Assembly (NCBI GenBank): GCA_030584105.1
Contig: CP129491.1
Coordinates: 806,001-870,000, forward strand
From: UTCHB3 sp002050155
GTDB taxonomy: Bacteria; Bacteroidota; Ignavibacteria; Ignavibacteriales; Ignavibacteriaceae
Direction of reading: 5' to 3'
Length of the DNA stretch: 64,000 nucleotides
Part shown: piece by piece, positions 46,085 through 55,012 of the stretch
How positions within the stretch are numbered: position 1 is the stretch's first letter
How the letters are laid out: the number at the start of each line of letters is the position of its first letter
The notes under the pieces: generated by a model
Told to the model about the DNA's origin: nothing
Seen by the model: the letters and a program-made list of their open reading frames with translations, nothing else
The model's database searches: none
Translations under genes and position numbers: made by a program

Positions 46085-46979
46085 TAAGTCTTTCCAACTC
46101 CTCGTTGGAATAAAATTGTATAATTAATTCACCCGTACCGTCATTTTTTTGCGAACAGATAACTTTTGTGGCAAGCACTCTTCGCAAATAATCCTCAATT
46201 GAACCCAAAACTGCGTTTGGTTTTTGCCTGGTTTTCTCGGTTTGTTTAACCGTTTTGCTTCCGGAAGAAGACTTAGAAAGCTTTTTAACAAGATCTTCAA
46301 CTCTTCTGACTGAAAGCCCATCGCGAATAATCTTCTCGAATGCCTGTATTTGAAGTGTTTCCGTCGGAAGATTAATAAGTGCCCGGGCATGACCGACAGT
46401 GATTTCATTATCAATCAGAGCCTGTTTAATTTTATCGGTTAACTTAAGAAGTCTTACTGAATTTGCAATAGTTGACCTGTTCTTCCCTACTCTTTCTGCA
46501 ATTTCTTCCTGTGTAAGTTCACATTCTTCCATCAGTCTTTTGTAAGCCAAAGCTTCTTCAATCGGGTTAAGGCGCTCCCGTTGGATATTTTCGATCAGCG
46601 CCATCGCTAACATAATTTCGTCGGAAGAAACCTCCATTATGTAAGCCGGAATTTCGGGGAAGCCAAGTTCACGGAAAGCGCGCAGCCGTCTTTCGCCCGA
46701 GACTAATTCGTACTGCCCTTCGCCGACACTTCGAACAGTTACCGGTTGAATTAACCCGTTGGTAAGAATCGATCTTTTCAACTCTTCCAATGACTCTCTG
46801 TCAAAGTTGCTTCTCGGCTGAAACGGGTTAGGTTTTATGTTCAGAACCGAAAGTTTTGTAATTGAGCCGACCGTAGGCTCAGCTTCTTTCTGTTTAGCGG
46901 GGGCTTCGTTCTCAGGCGTAAAATTAGTGCCCATTAAGGCTTCCAACCCTCTGCCGAGGCCGGTTTTTCCTTTTGCCAT
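46047..46979 (-). CDS. parB: Chromosome partitioning protein ParB
   Basis: 310 aa. An N-terminal ParA-interacting segment (GLGRGLEALMGTN) precedes the CTPase/ParB domain (IKPNPFQPRSNFDRESLEELKRSI, with GERRLRAFRELG as the CTP-binding GERRxRA box). A helix-turn-helix (LTQEEIAERVGKNRSTIANSVRLL) binds parS, and the C-terminal dimer domain ends the protein. No parS-like palindrome was spotted by eye. It shares a base with parA. Confidence 0.95.
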   Translation of the reverse strand: MAKGKTGLGRGLEALMGTNFTPENEAPAKQKEAEPTVGSITKLSVLNIKPNPFQPRSNFDRESLEELKRSILTNGLIQPVTVRSVGEGQYELVSGERRLRAFRELGFPEIPAYIMEVSSDEIMLAMALIENIQRERLNPIEEALAYKRLMEECELTQEEIAERVGKNRSTIANSVRLLKLTDKIKQALIDNEITVGHARALINLPTETLQIQAFEKIIRDGLSVRRVEDLVKKLSKSSSGSKTVKQTEKTRQKPNAVLGSIEDYLRRVLATKVICSQKNDGTGELIIQFYSNEELERLIELFELIEKNNS

Positions 46980-47746
46980 TATTTCTTTTTATTCCTTCCG
47001 AGAAATTCCTGAGCAAGTTCTAAATAGTTTTTTGCGCCCATTGAAAGGGCATCGTACATTAAGACAGGTTTTCCGTGGCTTGGGGCTTCGGAAACCCGCA
47101 CATTTCTGTGAATTTTAGTGGAAAAAACTTTGTCTTCAAAATATTTTCTCACTTCTTCAGCCACCTGCTCAGAAAGCTTCAGCCTTGCATCGTACATCGT
47201 TAAAATTACGCCTTCAATCGAGAGGTTTTTGTTGAATCGATCCTTAACCAGTTTAATTGTCTTCAGTAATTGCCCCAGCCCCTCAAGTGCAAAATATTCG
47301 CATTGAACAGGTATTAAAACTGAATCGCTGGCTGTTAAAGCATTCAGAGTTAAAATTCCAAGGGTGGGCGGGCAATCAATGAAAATATAATCGTACTGCG
47401 ACCTCGCTTTTTCAATTCTTTCCTTTAGGATGTACTCACGATCTTCCATTTCTAATAATTCAACTTCAGCACCGACAAGATCGATGGTTGCGGGGATAAG
47501 ATCGAGATAAGGCACCACATCTTTAACTATAGTTTCCGGAAGTTTAGCATCGCCGATAAGAAGATCGTAAACAGAGGGTTGCGAGTTTTGAAAACTTAAA
47601 CCCGAGGAAGAATTACCCTGTGGGTCAATATCAATAACAAGTATTTTTTTTTCTGCAACCGCCAACGATGCCGAAAGGTTGATTGCAGTGGTGGTCTTCC
47701 CAACACCGCCTTTCTGATTCGCTACGGATATTACTTTTCCGCGCAT
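46979..47746 (-). CDS. parA: Chromosome partitioning ATPase ParA/Soj
   Basis: 255 aa Walker-type ATPase. It starts MRGKVISVANQKGGVGKTT with the deviant Walker A (KGGVGKTT, K12-T19). DYIFIDCPPTLG carries the Walker B aspartate, and SEAPSHGKPV is the C-terminal region typical of Soj. It forms the nucleoid-bound gradient that moves ParB-parS complexes. It shares one base with the parB start. Confidence 0.96.
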   Translation of the reverse strand: MRGKVISVANQKGGVGKTTTAINLSASLAVAEKKILVIDIDPQGNSSSGLSFQNSQPSVYDLLIGDAKLPETIVKDVVPYLDLIPATIDLVGAEVELLEMEDREYILKERIEKARSQYDYIFIDCPPTLGILTLNALTASDSVLIPVQCEYFALEGLGQLLKTIKLVKDRFNKNLSIEGVILTMYDARLKLSEQVAEEVRKYFEDKVFSTKIHRNVRVSEAPSHGKPVLMYDALSMGAKNYLELAQEFLGRNKKK

Positions 47747-47775
47747 ATTAAGAGAGTACTCCGGATCAAATAAAT

Positions 47776-48453
47776 TTAAATTGTTATCTCTTCACCGTAA
47801 TAAAGTACCCTGCACTGTTTATTCACAGATTCTAACTTGCGTTTAAACTCTTGCGGGTCGTTCTCTATTACCGGAAAAGTATTGAAATGTATCGGGATGG
47901 TAACTTTTGGGTTTATAAAGCCCACTGCCACTATTGCGTCATCAATTCCCATCGTAAAGTTATCACCAATTGGTATCATTAAATAGTCAATTTTGTTCAT
48001 TTCACCAATCAGTTTCATATCATAGAATAACCCCGTATCACCGGAGTGATACAATGTAACTTCTTCAATATTAAGGATTACACCGGCAGGTTCGCCGCCG
48101 TATCTGCCGTCAGGATAGGATGAACCGTGATGAGCAATAGTCAGTTTAACCCTGCCAAACTCGAAGTTGTAGGCACCGCCAATCTGCATTTGGTGAACTT
48201 TAAGCCCTTCTTCCGCCAGGATATTCCCTAACTCGAAGTTACAAATTACGGTTGCACCACATCTCGATGCAATTTCCACTGTATCACCAACATGGTCGCC
48301 GTGTGCATGGGTGAGAATAATATAATCAGCCTCAACCTCCGAACCTTTAACGGGTGAAAGAGCGTTATCGGTCAGAAAAGGATCGATCAGAATTTTGATT
48401 CCTTGATTAGTTGTAATTTGGAAGGCTGAATGACCAAAATATCTAAGTTTCAT
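47776..48453 (-). CDS. Metallo-beta-lactamase-fold metal-dependent hydrolase (UPF0173)
   Basis: 225 aa from ATG 48453, chosen over an upstream TTG (48468) because GGAGG lies 8 bp before the ATG. The metal motif is THAHGDHVGD (H49, H51, D53, H54). The starting sequence KLRYFGHSAFQI is typical of the UPF0173 group, including UlaG-like proteins. Its substrate is unknown. It is a single gene between cdaA and parA. Confidence 0.86.
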   Translation of the reverse strand: MKLRYFGHSAFQITTNQGIKILIDPFLTDNALSPVKGSEVEADYIILTHAHGDHVGDTVEIASRCGATVICNFELGNILAEEGLKVHQMQIGGAYNFEFGRVKLTIAHHGSSYPDGRYGGEPAGVILNIEEVTLYHSGDTGLFYDMKLIGEMNKIDYLMIPIGDNFTMGIDDAIVAVGFINPKVTIPIHFNTFPVIENDPQEFKRKLESVNKQCRVLYYGEEITI

Positions 48454-48489
48454 AATGATAACCTCCAAAAGGTTTAACGATCAGTTATA

Positions 48490-48497
48490 CAAATTTA
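48490..48497 (-). promoter_or_regulatory. Possible -7 promoter element for the MBL-fold gene
   Basis: On the minus strand TAAATTTG matches TAnnTTTG and sits 37 bp before ATG 48453. No -33 TTTG is visible at the right distance. Confidence 0.35.
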
Positions 48498-48503
48498 AGA
48501 GAA

Positions 48504-48525
48504 AACGCCGTAATATACGGTTTTT
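48504..48525 (-). terminator. Possible terminator after cdaA
   Basis: A stem CCGTA/TACGG around ATA, flanked by A and T runs, lies directly after the cdaA stop. The stem is short, so strength is doubtful; the T runs on both sides would allow either direction. Confidence 0.5.
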
Positions 48526-48526
48526 C

Positions 48527-49348
48527 TTACGAATCTCTCAAAATTCTTTTAAGAAAAGGGGTTTTATCTTTAGAGTCATCTTTCACTAAAGCACGGGTCA
48601 GATAACTTGTCAGTGATTCTCTTGTTAATCCTCTTGTTAACTTTCCCTTTTCTGCTACTGAAATAATGCGTGTTTCTTCCGATACAACAATCACAATTGA
48701 ATCGTACTCGGAAGAATGAGTCATAGCTGCCCGGTGCCTCATACCGGTTTCTTCCGTGTTGAAATGCTCTTCTTTTGAAAACGGAATAGAGCACCGTGCG
48801 GCAACAATTCTATCATCCCGTATTACAACAGCACCATCATGCAGCGGTGAACCGGGAACGAAAATTGACCTTAACATCATTGAGGTAACTTTAGCATCAA
48901 CGCTTGTTCCGCTTTCAATCAACTGTCTCAAATCGTAATTTCGTTCAACAATAATTAGGGCACCATGCCCGGCAGCGGAAAGCGCCAAAGTTGCGTTTGT
49001 AAGCACCTCAACTAACCCCGGGTTGCCTTTGTGCTTCATAAACATCCTGAAAATTGGGTTGCTGATGAATGAAGCAAGAAAACGCCTGATTTCCGGCTGG
49101 AAAAGAATAATAAACGCCAGCAGCCATATTTCACCAACCGCCTTTAAGATCATGCTCAATGCTTTAAGATTTATGGCTTGAGCTATAACGGAAAGCAAGA
49201 TAATCGCTATCAGCCCATAGAAGATCTGGCTGGCTACAGTCCCTTTTAGCAGTTTTATTATATAGAAAGTAATAACTGCAACGATAAAAATATCGACAAG
49301 ATCGAGAAAAGTTACCGCTATAAAGCCTATTTTAAAGAGTTCAAACAT
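48527..49348 (-). CDS. cdaA: Diadenylate cyclase CdaA
   Basis: 273 aa. Three N-terminal membrane helices lie within residues 1-85. The DAC domain follows with DGA at 171-173 and RHR at 204-206 (LHDGAVVIRDDRIVAA, GMRHRAAM), the catalytic pair for c-di-AMP synthesis from two ATP. It overlaps the folP stop by 8 bp, a link seen in many Bacteroidota genomes. c-di-AMP usually controls potassium and osmotic balance; no target is in the window. Confidence 0.95.
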   Translation of the reverse strand: MFELFKIGFIAVTFLDLVDIFIVAVITFYIIKLLKGTVASQIFYGLIAIILLSVIAQAINLKALSMILKAVGEIWLLAFIILFQPEIRRFLASFISNPIFRMFMKHKGNPGLVEVLTNATLALSAAGHGALIIVERNYDLRQLIESGTSVDAKVTSMMLRSIFVPGSPLHDGAVVIRDDRIVAARCSIPFSKEEHFNTEETGMRHRAAMTHSSEYDSIVIVVSEETRIISVAEKGKLTRGLTRESLTSYLTRALVKDDSKDKTPFLKRILRDS

Positions 49349-50135
49349 TCAATTTCTCTAAGATTTCCCGGTAAATTACAGCATTGGCGGTGTTGTGTGT
49401 TCTTATATAATCCACGCCTTTAAGTGCAGTGAAAAATTCTAAAACAGCACTCGGATATTCGCGTACCGGCATCTCATATCCAAATAACTTTCCCAGAAAT
49501 GATTTTCTTGAAAGCCCGATCATAACCTTAAACCCATGCCCGGAAAATTCATCAATTCTGTTAATTATCTCCATATTTTGTTCTGCAGTTTTACCAAAGC
49601 CGATTCCGGGGTCAATAATTATCTCATTAACGCCCTCCGAAACAGCAGCTTCTGCCCGGTTAAGCAGCCACTCCAACACTTCATCTACCACATCAGAATA
49701 ATCGGTTAACTGCTGCATAACAGCGGGTTTACCCGAAGTGTGCATTAAAATATAGGGAACATTCCACTCAGCAGCAACACGGTAAATATCGGGGTCAAAA
49801 GTGCCGCCACTGATATCGTTAATCATTCGTGCCCCTGCCTTCGTTGCTGCCCATGCTACCGAACTTTTATTAGTGTCAATAGAAATAAGCGCATCAGGTT
49901 GTGCTGCTAAAACACCCGAAATTACCGGAATGGTTCTGTTAATTTCCTCTTCTTCGCTAATCGGATTGGAACCGGGACGGGTTGATTCACCGCCAATATC
50001 AACGATATCCACCCCCATTTTCAACATTTCTAACGATCCGTTTATAGCATCGGTTTGGGAAAAGTACTTTCCACCGTCGGAAAATGAATCAGGCGTTACA
50101 TTAATTATGCCGGCAATTCGAATTTTTTTGTTCAA
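49341..50135 (-). CDS. folP: Dihydropteroate synthase
   Basis: 264 aa TIM-barrel enzyme of folate synthesis, joining pABA to dihydropterin pyrophosphate. Signatures IINVTPDSFSDGGKY, VDIGGESTRPGS, INDISGGTFD and IDPGIGFGKT are all present. It overlaps cdaA by 8 bp and is preceded by a 41-bp gap after nagA. Confidence 0.96.
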   Translation of the reverse strand: MNKKIRIAGIINVTPDSFSDGGKYFSQTDAINGSLEMLKMGVDIVDIGGESTRPGSNPISEEEEINRTIPVISGVLAAQPDALISIDTNKSSVAWAATKAGARMINDISGGTFDPDIYRVAAEWNVPYILMHTSGKPAVMQQLTDYSDVVDEVLEWLLNRAEAAVSEGVNEIIIDPGIGFGKTAEQNMEIINRIDEFSGHGFKVMIGLSRKSFLGKLFGYEMPVREYPSAVLEFFTALKGVDYIRTHNTANAVIYREILEKLNV

Positions 50136-50176
50136 TTTAGTAATTTATTTTAATGAAGTGCCGTGAACAGGAAATT

Positions 50177-51349
50177 TTATCCGAGTGATTTTTTGTATTT
50201 GATTTCTCCCATTTTGATGGTCATTTCAACCTCAAAATCGTCGTTCATAACCACGATATCGGCGTCTTTCCCGACCGCAAGAATACCTTTTCTGTCCTCA
50301 ATGTTCAGAACTTTAGCGCCGTTGAGCGAAGCCATTCTAACCGATTCCGTAACCTTTGCGTTTGCTTTTTTGATCATATTTTTAATTGCACGGTTCAGTG
50401 TAAGCGTGCTGCCTGCCAAAGTGCCATCGGGTAAAAAGGCTTTACTTCCTTTCATATAAATTTTCTGGTCAGCAAATTCATATTCACCTTCGTGCATACC
50501 GCCTGCCCTGATAGAATCTGTAATTAAAATTATACTGCTTGCGCCTTTAAGTTTAAGCAATAACTCCATCACAGCAGGATGGACATGAAGTGTATCCGCA
50601 ATTAATTCAATCTTTAACTCATCACGAAGCAGTGCTCCCAGAACAACTCCCGGGTTACGGTGGTGCAACGGCAGCATTGCGTTGAACATGTGTGTAACAT
50701 GTGCAGCACCATGATCGATAGCCAGCTCAATTTGTTCATAATTGGCGGTTGAGTGCCCTATTGAAAGCACAACCCCTTTAAGCGCTGCAGCCCTCATAAC
50801 CTGCAAGGCTCCGTCTAATTCCGGTGCTATGGTCATTATTTTAATCAACCCCCTTGAAGCTTCCCACATTTCATCCCAAGACTCAACGGTGGGTTTCCAG
50901 AGGTAACCTTCATTCATCGCCCCTTTTAACACAGGATTCAGATATGGACCTTCCATGTGAATCCCAATCACATTAGAATCGGGGTTAGCAACAATGTAAT
51001 CAGCAATTCTTCTTAAGTCGGCAAGCAGTTGTTCCTTTGGTTTTGCAAACAGCGATGCAAGCACAGTTGTAGAGCCGTGCCTTAAGAAATAATCAGCAAC
51101 AATTTTAATACTTTCAGGGTCTTCATCCGAAAACCCCCGTCCCCCGCCACCGTGAACTAAAAGGTCAACAAATCCCGGCACAACTTTATTGCCGCTGATA
51201 TCGATAACCTCACATTCATCCGGAATTTTAACATCAGCAGCTTTACCAATATCGAGAATCGTACCGTCCTGAATTACTACTGTACCATTTTTAACAATTC
51301 TGAAAGGGGTGATTATCTCACCGCCGATAAGAGCAAGTTTCAAGTTCAA
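50177..51349 (-). CDS. nagA: N-acetylglucosamine-6-phosphate deacetylase
   Basis: 390 aa amidohydrolase. HMEGPYLN supplies the metal-binding Glu; HSTA and VTHMFNAMLPLHHRNPG hold the metal histidines, and TDSIRAGG the catalytic Asp. It converts GlcNAc-6-P to GlcN-6-P, the substrate of NagB, which is encoded at 56812-57627 on the other strand. A DlLVHGGGG motif near residue 60 is standard. It overlaps rpe by 4 bp. Confidence 0.93.
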   Translation of the reverse strand: MNLKLALIGGEIITPFRIVKNGTVVIQDGTILDIGKAADVKIPDECEVIDISGNKVVPGFVDLLVHGGGGRGFSDEDPESIKIVADYFLRHGSTTVLASLFAKPKEQLLADLRRIADYIVANPDSNVIGIHMEGPYLNPVLKGAMNEGYLWKPTVESWDEMWEASRGLIKIMTIAPELDGALQVMRAAALKGVVLSIGHSTANYEQIELAIDHGAAHVTHMFNAMLPLHHRNPGVVLGALLRDELKIELIADTLHVHPAVMELLLKLKGASSIILITDSIRAGGMHEGEYEFADQKIYMKGSKAFLPDGTLAGSTLTLNRAIKNMIKKANAKVTESVRMASLNGAKVLNIEDRKGILAVGKDADIVVMNDDFEVEMTIKMGEIKYKKSLG

Positions 51350-52011
51350 CCTCTGTGATTAATAATTTTAAGAAAGTTCTTAATAGTTTCCGTAACATTA
51401 GCAGAATTATAGACGGCAGAGCCAGCAACCAGCACATCTGCCCCTGCGGCTGCAACAATTGGGGCAGTTTGAAGATTGATGCCGCCATCAACCTCAATCA
51501 TAAAGTTCAGACCCATTTCGTCCCTTAATTCTGCAAGTTTTTCAATCTTTTTTACTGCATTGGGAATGAATTTTTGCCCGCCAAATCCCGGATTAACTGA
51601 CATAACCAGCACCAGATCGATGATTTCCAAAACCTCAGAAAGCAAATCAACCGGGGTGCCGGGGTTTATGGCAACACCGGCTTTCGCTCCCCCCTCTTTT
51701 ATTTGATTAATCACCCGATCCAAATGAGTAACCGCTTCGAATTGAACCGTAAGGATATCGGCACCGGCTTTAAGAAAACTATCCAAATGAAGGTGTGGCT
51801 CCACAATCATCAGGTGCACATCGAGCGGAAGTGTCGTCGATTTTTTTGCAGCCTCAACGATTAAGCTGCCGAAAGTTATGTTTGGTACGAACCTGCCATC
51901 CATTATATCGCAATGAATAAAGCCCGCACCGGCATTCTGAACAAGTTTAATCTGATCCGACAAATTCCCAAAGTCAGCAGAAAGAATTGACGGAGCCAAA
52001 ATTTTTTTCAT
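51346..52011 (-). CDS. rpe: Ribulose-phosphate 3-epimerase
   Basis: 221 aa from ATG 52011. An upstream in-frame TTG (52041) would add ten residues but MKKILAPSILSADF is the usual N terminus. The barrel signatures HCDIMDGRFVPNIT, HLMIVEPH and SVNPGFGGQKFIP hold the metal and catalytic residues. It interconverts Ru5P and Xu5P in the pentose phosphate pathway. It sits between a PASTA protein and nagA. Confidence 0.94.
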   Translation of the reverse strand: MKKILAPSILSADFGNLSDQIKLVQNAGAGFIHCDIMDGRFVPNITFGSLIVEAAKKSTTLPLDVHLMIVEPHLHLDSFLKAGADILTVQFEAVTHLDRVINQIKEGGAKAGVAINPGTPVDLLSEVLEIIDLVLVMSVNPGFGGQKFIPNAVKKIEKLAELRDEMGLNFMIEVDGGINLQTAPIVAAAGADVLVAGSAVYNSANVTETIKNFLKIINHRG

Positions 52012-52041
52012 AACAAAATAATTTTCTTTTCTTATTTGCAA

Positions 52042-52202
52042 CAGTAAGTAGTGTTCAACAATTATGAATACTCAATAATTATTTAACAAATAGCATTGTT
52101 CAATAATTACCAATGGGCAATAATAAAAATTTCAAATGTAACTGAATTAACCCCTAACAGTATCTTATCTTTTTTCGGATATTTAAATATTCCCCCATCT
52201 CA
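52042..52202 (-). other. AT-rich spacer with short CAATAATTA repeats
   Basis: 161 bp between rpe and the PASTA gene. CAACAATTA or CAATAATTA occurs at 52057, 52073, 52101 and, partly, 52118. No gene or clear promoter element was seen. Confidence 0.5.
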
Positions 52203-53054
52203 CTATTCCGGGATAACCTCTTCGTCATCCGGAGAAGAGACAGAAACTTCTAAGTTAACCACTTCACCTTTACGAACCTTAATACCGGCGCTTATACTTT
52301 GAGAAATTACGGTACCGGGCATGTGATTTGGTGAAACTTTTTCAGTAATATTTCCCGGAACTAACCCAAGATCGTTCAGTTTCTGAATTGCAACAGCTTT
52401 CACCATCCCAATTAAACCCGGCATAGTTATTGTTTCGGTTTCCGTGGTCTGTTTCTCCTCGTCATCATTTTTTTCAATTGAATATTTAACCGTATCAACA
52501 ATTTCACCGCCCGGCATATCCAGCCTTACCCAAATAAAAGAACCTTCGGGCACCTTTGTCCCCGGAGGTCGGCTTTGTTCAAGAATAGGTGCCTCAGGGT
52601 CTGGTTCAGCAACTTTATTAATCAGCACAATTTTTAAATTAGAAGCCATTAAAATCTGCTCAGCTTCCGAGTAGATTCTGCCAATCAGGTCAGGCACTTC
52701 GACGAGTGGTTTATCCGAAAAATTTGCTTCCCCCTTATATGTCCCCACCCACAGAAGTATAACCCGCCCGGCTTTAACAATTTTTCCGTTTGAAGGTTTT
52801 TGCTGCAAAATTTTACCGTCTTTCGAGGGGTCATCCACTTCAAGCATTCCCTTAATAGTATAGTCTAAACCAACAGAATCAAAGAGTTCGCCGGCGCGAT
52901 TTTGGTCCAACCCCACAACATTTGGCACCTTCACCTCATCACCTGACACATAGTAAGGCATAATAATTTTATCAATTGCAAAAAGAGTAATGAAGAAACC
53001 TAAAACTATGTAGGCGGTTCTTAGAAGTATTGTAATCTTTTTAGTCTTTTTCAT
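52203..53054 (-). CDS. PASTA-domain membrane protein without a kinase
   Basis: 283 aa. One N-terminal membrane helix (ILLRTAYIVLGFFITLFAI) is followed by three PASTA domains (about residues 38-105, 108-180 and 215-280), each with the GL-x-A or VG pattern such as EVPDLIGRIYSEAEQILMASNL. PASTA domains bind peptidoglycan stem peptides or beta-lactams. In other phyla they are the outer part of Ser/Thr kinases or PBPs; here they stand alone. In Firmicutes a PASTA kinase is also near rpe, so the gene order may be conserved while the kinase is absent. Confidence 0.85.
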   Translation of the reverse strand: MKKTKKITILLRTAYIVLGFFITLFAIDKIIMPYYVSGDEVKVPNVVGLDQNRAGELFDSVGLDYTIKGMLEVDDPSKDGKILQQKPSNGKIVKAGRVILLWVGTYKGEANFSDKPLVEVPDLIGRIYSEAEQILMASNLKIVLINKVAEPDPEAPILEQSRPPGTKVPEGSFIWVRLDMPGGEIVDTVKYSIEKNDDEEKQTTETETITMPGLIGMVKAVAIQKLNDLGLVPGNITEKVSPNHMPGTVISQSISAGIKVRKGEVVNLEVSVSSPDDEEVIPE

Positions 53055-53140
53055 TCAGAATAAAATCGGGGAAAATTTTCATTTAAAAAAGAAATTTATC
53101 ACAAAAAAATGAATTAAAGAAATTCGAATAGTTTCGTAAC

Positions 53141-53171
53141 TTGCGAGTTAGCAATTCTTGCATTATCTTTG
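53141..53171 (+). promoter_or_regulatory. Bacteroidota-type promoter for the POT transporter
   Basis: TTG at 53141-53143 and TATCTTTG at 53164-53171 match -33 TTTG and -7 TAnnTTTG with a 20-bp gap. It lies in the 165-bp divergent region, 49 bp before the transporter start. Confidence 0.65.
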
Positions 53172-53219
53172 GCTCAAAAATTAATAATTTCATTACCTGA
53201 TAAATAGATAAGGAATAAT

Positions 53220-54947
53220 ATGTTCAAAGAACACCCTTCCGGCTTGCCTGTGCTTTTCTTCACCGAGATGTGGGAACGATTTGGTTACTACCTCATGCTG
53301 GGGATATTTCTCCTTTATATGACAGACTTTGCCCCTCTTGGTCTTGGATATTCAAATGAGAAAGCCTCCGATGTTTACGGAACTTATATAGCGTTGGTTT
53401 ACTTAACTCCGTTTCTTGGCGGTTTGCTCGCTGATAGAGTGCTTGGATACATTAAATCTATAATTATCGGGGGTCTCTTAATGGCGCTCGGTTATTTCGG
53501 GCTTGCCATACCCGGTGATACATACCTGTGGCCCGCACTTTTCCTGATAATCTTCGGTAATGGTTTCTTTAAACCGAATATTTCCACTTTAGTCGGAAAC
53601 CTTTATGCCGATGAAAAGTTCAAGAAACTAAAGGATACAGGGTACAACATTTTTTACATGGGAATAAATATCGGCGCATTCGTATGTAACTTTGTTGCTG
53701 CATACCTACGGAACGAATTTGGGTGGGGCTTTGCTTTTGCCGGCGCAGGTATCGGGATGCTGATCGGTGTACTTTGGTTTATCTCCGGTTTGAAACATGT
53801 TCGTGAAGCTGATGTTAAAAAGCCTGTACAGGCTGAAGATGCCTCGATGATGACCATTGTTCTTTCGGTTTTTCTGCCTGCTACAATTGCAGCTGTTATC
53901 GGCTATTTTGTTCCAACTGCACTTTTTGGGAAACCTCTTCTGGGTTCGGTTACCACTGATGCTTTTATTTTTGCAAGTATTCCGATTGTTATTTTTTACT
54001 TTAGTTTATGGTTTCGTGCCTCGAAAGCTGATAAAGATTCGATTGCTGCACTTCTTTCAATTTTTACCGTTGTAATAATTTTTTGGGCGATCTTTCACCA
54101 AAATGGGGCAGCTTTAACTGTTTGGGCACGCGATTACACCGACCGCCAGCTCCCCACTTTTGTGGAAAGTGTAGCTTCACCGTTAGGTTTAACTGAAGAA
54201 TATTATAAAGATGTTCTGATTGTTAAAAACGGGGAAGAAACCACAGAAATACCAAAAGCTTTAATTATTAGTAAAACTGATTCTGAAATTAAGTATAAAA
54301 CCAATTCAAAAGAGAAACAGGAACACACTGTCAAGATTTCCGGTGCTTCTCTCACCGATGGCGAAGGCGCTTATTTTAAGAATATGAGCCCTGAACTGAA
54401 AAAAGATATCCCGGGTGACAAACCTTATCTGACAATTTCAACCGAAATTTTCCAGTCAATTAATCCTTTTTGGATCGTTGTATTAACACCGGTTGTTGTC
54501 TCATTTTTTACAAGTTTACGCCGCAAAGGGAAAGAACCTTCAACAGCCGGCAAAATTGGCTGGGGGTTATTTATTACTGCCATTTCAACAATAGTAATGA
54601 TGTTAGCAGTTGTATTCTCCGAAAACGGTGCGATAAAAGGCTCTGCCGGGTGGTTAGTCGGTACTTATTTTGTGATTACAATTGGTGAGCTTTGCCTCAG
54701 CCCGATGGGTCTCAGCCTTGTTTCGAAAGTATCTCCACAAAGGCTAACCGCATTGATGATGGGGGGATGGTTCCTTTCAACCTCAATAGGAAACAAACTT
54801 TCCGGAGTTATTTCAGGGTTGTGGAACGGAATAGATAACAAGGTCTATTTCTTTATGATTAACTTTGTAGCAGCTTCAATTGCAGCTTTAGCGATTTTTG
54901 TAATGATCAAATGGTTGCGTAGAGTTATTGCACAACACGAGCATTAA
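53220..54947 (+). CDS. Proton-coupled oligopeptide transporter (POT family)
   Basis: 575 aa with 12-14 predicted membrane helices. The POT signature at the N terminus FFTEMWERFGYYLMLGIFLLYM contains the ExxERFxYY motif for proton coupling, and GNGFFKPNISTLVG is the second family signature. A soluble insert of about 80 residues (around residues 320-405) is rich in Lys/Glu/Thr. It imports di- and tripeptides with protons. The gene has its own promoter and a strong terminator. Confidence 0.92.
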   Translation: MFKEHPSGLPVLFFTEMWERFGYYLMLGIFLLYMTDFAPLGLGYSNEKASDVYGTYIALVYLTPFLGGLLADRVLGYIKSIIIGGLLMALGYFGLAIPGDTYLWPALFLIIFGNGFFKPNISTLVGNLYADEKFKKLKDTGYNIFYMGINIGAFVCNFVAAYLRNEFGWGFAFAGAGIGMLIGVLWFISGLKHVREADVKKPVQAEDASMMTIVLSVFLPATIAAVIGYFVPTALFGKPLLGSVTTDAFIFASIPIVIFYFSLWFRASKADKDSIAALLSIFTVVIIFWAIFHQNGAALTVWARDYTDRQLPTFVESVASPLGLTEEYYKDVLIVKNGEETTEIPKALIISKTDSEIKYKTNSKEKQEHTVKISGASLTDGEGAYFKNMSPELKKDIPGDKPYLTISTEIFQSINPFWIVVLTPVVVSFFTSLRRKGKEPSTAGKIGWGLFITAISTIVMMLAVVFSENGAIKGSAGWLVGTYFVITIGELCLSPMGLSLVSKVSPQRLTALMMGGWFLSTSIGNKLSGVISGLWNGIDNKVYFFMINFVAASIAALAIFVMIKWLRRVIAQHEH

Positions 54948-54964
54948 GATTTTATGCTTTTTAA

Positions 54965-54994
54965 GGCTGCTCTTCACAGAGCAGCCTTTTTTTG
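54965..54994 (+). terminator. Rho-independent terminator
   Basis: A perfect stem GGCTGCTC/GAGCAGCC with loop TTCACA and a following T run, right after the POT transporter. Confidence 0.9.
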
Positions 54995-55012
54995 AATTGT
55001 TTCCTGAGAAAA

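Noticed and set aside
45521..47746. parS sites near parAB
   Set aside because: No palindrome close to the TGTTTCACGTGAAACA consensus was seen by eye; a motif scan would be needed.
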